In this document: in pieces, positions 6,024-8,907 of the stretch
How positions within the stretch are numbered: position 1 is the first letter of the stretch
How the letters are laid out: the number at the start of each line of letters is the position of its first letter
NCBI GenBank assembly: GCA_018668475.1
Contig: JABJCZ010000073.1
Span: 1 to 8,907, forward strand
Direction of reading: 5' to 3'
DNA length: 8,907 bases
DNA from: Alphaproteobacteria bacterium
GTDB lineage: Bacteria > Pseudomonadota > Alphaproteobacteria > UBA828
The notes under the pieces: model-generated
Database searches by the model: none
What the model saw: the letters and a program-made list of their open reading frames with translations, nothing else
Told to the model about the DNA's origin: nothing
Made by a program: the position numbers and the translations under genes

Positions 6024-6449
6024 TCAGGCGTCTGGCTGGCGATATTCCACTTCTATTCCAACGCTTTCCGCGTCGTCATATACGTCCAGTTTTTCTACGC
6101 GAATACGCACCAGCAATACCCTGGGGTCCTCAAGGCATAACGCGCCGATGCGCTCGGCCAGCGTTTCGACGAGACTGATGTGGCCGTTCGTCGCCAGGGC
6201 ACTAATTCCGCTCACGATGTTCTCGTAACTGACAACGTTGCGAATATCGTCGTCGAGCGGCGCAGTGTCGTTGTTGGCTTCGAGGTCAACATTGATGCGC
6301 ACGCGCTGGGTCTGGTCGCGCTCATGGGTATAAACGCCGATCGACCAGGGCAGAACGAGGTTCCGCACGAAAACACGCCGCATGCTTGCCGCCGCAGGCG
6401 CTGGACCTATTGCGGATGCTGACATCGCGGGTTTGGGAGAACTGCTCAT
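6024..6449 (-). CDS. folB: Dihydroneopterin aldolase
   Basis: FolB cleaves 7,8-dihydroneopterin to 6-hydroxymethyl-7,8-dihydropterin and glycolaldehyde in folate synthesis. In the 141-residue form, the core begins at MRRVFVRNL (from 23) and shows GVYTHER with E43, VSYENI with Y75, SLVETLAERI with E95, and VEKLDVY with K120. These correspond to the conserved substrate-binding Glu/Tyr and catalytic Lys of the family. The start at 6449 is chosen because its ATG overlaps the TGA of the upstream pterin reductase as ATGA, a typical coupled junction. Starting at residue 23 would give the usual length of about 119, so the Ala/Pro/Ser-rich first 22 residues may be untranslated or a disordered tail. 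It is the last gene of the - strand operon. FolX-type epimerase activity is an alternative for this fold, but the pterin reductase next door fits either. Confidence 0.93.
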   Translation of the reverse strand: MSSSPKPAMSASAIGPAPAAASMRRVFVRNLVLPWSIGVYTHERDQTQRVRINVDLEANNDTAPLDDDIRNVVSYENIVSGISALATNGHISLVETLAERIGALCLEDPRVLLVRIRVEKLDVYDDAESVGIEVEYRQPDA

Positions 6450-7222
6450 TCTTCGGGCTCCGTGATTTCCGGCGTTGTCCAGCCCATGTGCTGGCCTCCG
6501 TCGAGTGCCAGCATTTGCCCGGTCATTGCGGGCGCGGCAAGGATAAAACGCACGGCGTCGGCGACCTCGGCGGCGCTGGCGCCATGGCCAAGCGGCGTTC
6601 GCCGGCATTGTGCTTCAAATTCTTCGCGGGTTTGTCGCACACTCGGCAGCACCGGGCCCGGGCCAATGGCATTTACCCGGATGCGCGGCGCCAGTGCCAG
6701 TGCAAGGGTCTGGGTCAGTGTCCACAGTCCCGCTTTGCTGAGGGTGTAACTGACGAAGTGAGGTGTCAGGTTCCACACCCGCTGATCGATGACGTTGATG
6801 ATTGCGCCTGCGTTCCCTTCGGGTAGCGCGGCGGCAAAGGCCTGCGACAATACGAACGGGGCCCGCAGGTTGACCTCCATATGAAAATCCCACGAGCTGC
6901 GGGTCACGCCGGCGACGTCGTCATATTCAAATGTTGATGCGTTGTTGATCAGGCAGCCGATTGGCCCCAGTGCTTCGGTCGCGCGCGAGAGCAATTCACC
7001 CGTCTGCGCCTCGTCCGACAAATCCGCCTGCAATGCCACGGCCTGCCCACCGGCATCATTGACCGCCGCCACAAGGTGCTCGGCCTCGTCGCCGGAATTT
7101 TGGTGATGCACGGCGATAGCCCACCCTTCGGCGGCCATCGCTTTGGCAATGGTGCGCCCGATACGCACGGCGGAGCCGGTGATCAGCACAGCCTGCGGTG
7201 TGGGGGGGTGTCCGCCGCTCAT
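6446..7222 (-). CDS. SDR pteridine reductase (PTR1/FolM-like dihydropterin or dihydrofolate reductase)
   Basis: A classical short-chain dehydrogenase of 258 residues that binds NAD(P)H. Seen: TGSAVRIG (15-22), with the arginine-containing glycine motif of pterin reductases; NNAS at 93-96; catalytic D146, Y159 and K163. Most classical SDRs have Ser at the D146 position; Leishmania PTR1 has the same Asp exactly 13 residues before Tyr, and E. coli FolM is similar. The late IGPGPVLPSVRQ and TGQMLALDGGQHMGW blocks are typical of bacterial FolB-linked SDRs. The start is the ATG at 7222, 16 bp after the CBS gene stop; an in-frame TTG at 7270 would overlap that gene. Its 3' end overlaps folB by 4 bp. 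It probably reduces dihydromonapterin/dihydropterin or dihydrofolate, perhaps backing up or replacing FolA. The substrate is inferred from the triad and neighbourhood. Confidence 0.85.
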   Translation of the reverse strand: MSGGHPPTPQAVLITGSAVRIGRTIAKAMAAEGWAIAVHHQNSGDEAEHLVAAVNDAGGQAVALQADLSDEAQTGELLSRATEALGPIGCLINNASTFEYDDVAGVTRSSWDFHMEVNLRAPFVLSQAFAAALPEGNAGAIINVIDQRVWNLTPHFVSYTLSKAGLWTLTQTLALALAPRIRVNAIGPGPVLPSVRQTREEFEAQCRRTPLGHGASAAEVADAVRFILAAPAMTGQMLALDGGQHMGWTTPEITEPEE

Positions 7223-7238
7223 CGTCAATGGCGCCCTG

Positions 7239-7667
7239 TCAATTGGCCCGTCTGGCGGGTGACGTTTCAACTAGGTCAATGTAGCGGAAAACCATATCGG
7301 ACAGGGTTACAAAGCCAACCGCTTTGTTGTGATCGACGACAATGCTGCGGGACAAGTCGAACCTGGCCAGTAGCCGCACCGCATACTTAATCTCCATGCC
7401 AGCGTCGAGGGTCAGCACCGGCTTGGACATAATCTCATAGACGTTGGTACGGTCCAGCGAGCGGTTTTTTGCAATTACCTTGTTGGCGATATCCCAGACC
7501 ACGACGATGCCATATTCATCTCCATCACGGCGGCGCTCGACAACGAGCGAGCGCACCTGGGCTTCGCGCATTTTTTCCAGCGCTTCCCGCGCCGTGGATA
7601 GTCCATTGATCGGTACAGGCAGTGACGTCATGACGTCGCGTACCTGAATACGTTTCTTGCCACTCAT
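7239..7667 (-). CDS. Two-CBS-domain (Bateman module) regulatory protein
   Basis: This 142-residue protein consists almost entirely of two CBS domains (about 9-66 and 76-132). Each starts with the usual element: QVRDVMTSLPVPINGLSTAREALEKM in the first (shown to its conserved pattern of V-x-DVM then hydrophobic helix), and VYEIMSKPVLTLDA in the second. Each ends with a strand-turn-helix of the type GIVVVWDIANKVI or GFVTLSDMVFRYI. CBS pairs bind adenine nucleotides such as AMP/ATP or S-adenosylmethionine and gate partner enzymes, channels or transporters. There is no catalytic or membrane domain, so it must act in trans. Its ATG overlaps the TGA of the PII-like gene by 4 bp (ATGA), and the pterin reductase follows after 16 bp. 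The close coupling with a PII-like protein and two DUF1538 membrane proteins suggests that it gates that transporter; this is an inference. Confidence 0.9.
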   Translation of the reverse strand: MSGKKRIQVRDVMTSLPVPINGLSTAREALEKMREAQVRSLVVERRRDGDEYGIVVVWDIANKVIAKNRSLDRTNVYEIMSKPVLTLDAGMEIKYAVRLLARFDLSRSIVVDHNKAVGFVTLSDMVFRYIDLVETSPARRAN

Positions 7668-8014
7668 ATCTGGTCCTCGATCTCTTTTTCGATCTCTTTT
7701 ATCTGGTGGGCGAGTCCCACCGCATCCTCAATATCAATCTGCACGGCGATGCCGGTACCTGATTTTTGGTCAAAGGCCCCCACCGTGGCAATTTCTTCCA
7801 GCACAACCCGGCTGAGGTGTTCCTCGACGACGAACAGCAGAATGTCCCGCTGCCCCGTCAGGCTCAAGCCCAGAAATGTTTTTTCCGGCCTGAGGCCTTC
7901 GCCCCGGGCGCTGTTGATAATGGTCGCGCCGGTGGCCCCAGCGCGCCGCGCTGCGTCCAGAACAGCATCGGTTTCGCTATCGTCCACCAGCGCCATAATC
8001 AGTTTGAACCGCAT
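7664..8014 (-). CDS. PII-like (GlnB-superfamily) signalling protein, divergent T-loop
   Basis: The 116-residue protein has the PII fold length (GlnB is 112). Seen: MRFKLIMALVDD as the first strand, an AARRAGATGATIINSARGEG stretch (shown to residue 40) that matches the start of the PII T-loop, and a DILLFVVEEHL strand and helix (57-67), followed by FDQKSGTGIAVQIDIEDAVGL, where GTGIA replaces the GxGKIF of GlnB. The T-loop (about 37-56) contains no tyrosine, so GlnD-type uridylylation at Tyr51 is not possible. A charged helix (106-116) ends the protein. The start at 8014 has a strong AAGGAGG 9 nt upstream and lies 1 bp after the DUF1538 stop; a longer frame up to 8122 lacks family support. Its neighbours suggest that it binds a nucleotide or anion and regulates the DUF1538 membrane proteins, as GlnK does with AmtB. 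Confidence 0.86.
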   Translation of the reverse strand: MRFKLIMALVDDSETDAVLDAARRAGATGATIINSARGEGLRPEKTFLGLSLTGQRDILLFVVEEHLSRVVLEEIATVGAFDQKSGTGIAVQIDIEDAVGLAHQIKEIEKEIEDQI

Positions 8015-8015
8015 G

Positions 8016-8831
8016 TCATAAGCCCTCCTTGGTGTTTGAAACGCCCTGCCCGGGGGATGCCGGCGCCCGTCGCGCCCGGCCTGCCCGGGCCTGCGAGATT
8101 TGCGCGTAGGCCAGAACTGCAATGATCGGAAATACGCTCGCGAGCGCGATCAGGCCGAACCCATCGATCAACGTACTGCGCCCCGGTACATTGGCGGCGA
8201 GGCCAAGGCCAAGCGCCGCGACCAGCGGCACTGTAACGGTGGATGTGGTAACGCCGCCGGAATCGTAGGCCAGGGGGATGATCGTGCGTGAAGCGAACAA
8301 TGTTTGCACAATGACGATCATGTAGCCGGCCATGATCAGCCAGTGAAGCGGGATTCCCGTGACGATACGGATGGTGCCGAGGGCGACGCCGGCAGAGACG
8401 CCAAGTGCCACGGCGATGCGTAGGCCCCACACACTGATAGTCCCGCCTGACACGCTGGCCGCCTTGTCAGCTACGGCCATTAGGGCGGGCTCGGCAATGG
8501 TCGTGCTGAACCCGATCGCGGCGGCAAATACATAGACCCAGATATAATCGGTCCAGATGGCAACTGCGCCCGGCGCGAGTTTGAGAAACGCCGGGTCGGT
8601 GAGCTGCGCCGCCATGGTCTTGCCCAGTGGAAACAATGCCTGCTCCAGCCCGACCAGAAACAGGCCCAGGCCGAGCACCACGTAGATGCCGCCAACGGAT
8701 AGTCGGCGCAGGCTCGTGGCCGGCCGTTTGCGCAGAACAACAACCTGGAAGAACAGCACCAGAATAGCGAGTGGTGCGATGTCCCGCAGCGTGCCGAGCT
8801 CGGTCAGGCCGATATGTTCCAGCAGCTCCAC
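8016..8831 (-). CDS. DUF1538 integral membrane protein (putative transporter subunit, second copy)
   Basis: The 271 residues contain about seven hydrophobic segments (roughly 17-33, 45-64, 86-106, 132-152, 160-180, 195-212, 222-243). The family signature DSGGVTTSTVTVP lies at 190-202, just after a membrane segment, with an AEPAL motif at 113-117. Glycine-rich, polar motifs of this kind often form re-entrant pore loops, which suggests a transporter or channel, but the substrate is unknown. The tail from about 246 is basic and Ala/Pro/Gly-rich and probably cytoplasmic. The start is GTG at 8831, 1 bp after the stop of another DUF1538 gene; no ATG start gives a plausible N-terminus. The PII-like gene follows after 1 bp. 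Two adjacent DUF1538 genes probably form a heteromeric complex, equivalent to the family members in which the domain is duplicated in one chain. Confidence 0.82.
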   Translation of the reverse strand: MELLEHIGLTELGTLRDIAPLAILVLFFQVVVLRKRPATSLRRLSVGGIYVVLGLGLFLVGLEQALFPLGKTMAAQLTDPAFLKLAPGAVAIWTDYIWVYVFAAAIGFSTTIAEPALMAVADKAASVSGGTISVWGLRIAVALGVSAGVALGTIRIVTGIPLHWLIMAGYMIVIVQTLFASRTIIPLAYDSGGVTTSTVTVPLVAALGLGLAANVPGRSTLIDGFGLIALASVFPIIAVLAYAQISQARAGRARRAPASPGQGVSNTKEGL

Positions 8832-8832
8832 G

Positions 8833-8907
8833 TCAGATCACCATGCCATAGATCAGCACGAAGATAATCGGAGTGAGCGAGGCGAAGGCGATCAGGCCAA
8901 AGCCGTC
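8833..8907 (-). CDS. DUF1538 membrane protein, first copy (only the C-terminal 24 residues)
   Basis: The frame is open from the right window edge and ends with TGA at 8833-8835. The visible end, DGFGLIAFASLTPIIFVLIY plus four residues, matches the last membrane segment of the following gene (DGFGLIALASVFPIIAVLAY at its 223-242) at 15 of 20 positions. It is therefore a paralogue ending right after the last membrane helix, without the basic tail of the second copy. The next gene begins 1 bp later, so translation is probably coupled. The operon promoter lies beyond the window. Confidence 0.75.
   Translation of the reverse strand, partial: DGFGLIAFASLTPIIFVLIYGMVI

Noticed and set aside
7223..7270. 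TTG start for the pterin reductase at 7270
   Set aside because: It would overlap the CBS gene by 32 bp and add an unlikely Pro/Arg-rich leader; the ATG at 7222 is close to the glycine motif as usual.
8015..8122. 36-residue extension of the PII-like protein
   Set aside because: Arg/Pro-rich mirror of the DUF1538 tail; the ATG at 8014 has an excellent AAGGAGG.
1..8907. CRISPR array, insertion sequence or prophage genes
   Set aside because: No regularly spaced repeats, no terminal inverted repeats with a transposase, and no integrase or phage protein found in any frame.

Overview
The window is about 60% GC and looks like a chromosomal segment of an alphaproteobacterium. That assignment is an inference from the dense gene packing, the pterin-reductase/FolB pair, the DUF1538/PII-like/CBS cluster and the general protein character; there is no rRNA, tRNA or other firm taxonomic marker. 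No transposase, integrase or CRISPR array is visible.

Left block, + strand (2-2879): the C-terminal two-thirds of a diiron multicomponent monooxygenase hydroxylase beta subunit (TmoE/IsoE/XamoE type), then its ferredoxin-FAD-NAD(P)H reductase (TmoF type), then a PRISE-family (progesterone 5beta-reductase/iridoid synthase-like) enone reductase. A strong intrinsic terminator closes the block. The first two would supply part of an O2-dependent hydroxylase or epoxidase. The third would reduce an activated C=C bond, so the block reads as the end of a catabolic operon for an unsaturated, cyclic or terpenoid/aromatic substrate. The alpha subunit, and probably gamma, Rieske and effector subunits, should lie just outside the left edge.

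Middle block (2902-5687): formate-tetrahydrofolate ligase (fhs) on the - strand, divergent from a FadR-type GntR regulator on the + strand. Their 332-bp intergenic region carries two copies of a TTGGTTAGRYCAA element 22 bp apart. One copy is a perfect palindrome matching the FadR-subfamily operator consensus. A related palindrome sits inside the first codons of the regulator.

Non-coding interval (5688-6023): 336 bp with several inverted repeats, one exact DnaA-box 9-mer, an AT-rich stretch and a 15-bp tandem duplication. I find no convincing gene in it.

Right block, - strand, transcribed right to left (8907 to 6024): the end of one DUF1538 membrane protein, a second DUF1538 paralogue, a PII-like protein, a two-CBS protein, a PTR1/FolM-like pterin reductase (SDR) and dihydroneopterin aldolase (folB). 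Every junction is a 4-bp overlap or a gap of 16 bp or less, so this is very probably one operon. The first four genes look like a two-part membrane transporter or channel with two nucleotide- or metabolite-sensing regulators; the last two make or reduce pterins for folate. With fhs nearby, three folate-related genes lie within about 4.6 kb.

The strongest candidate for an under-described system is the DUF1538 x2/PII-like/CBS module joined to pterin genes. Next are the monooxygenase/PRISE pairing and the unusual operator array at the fhs-gntR divergence.
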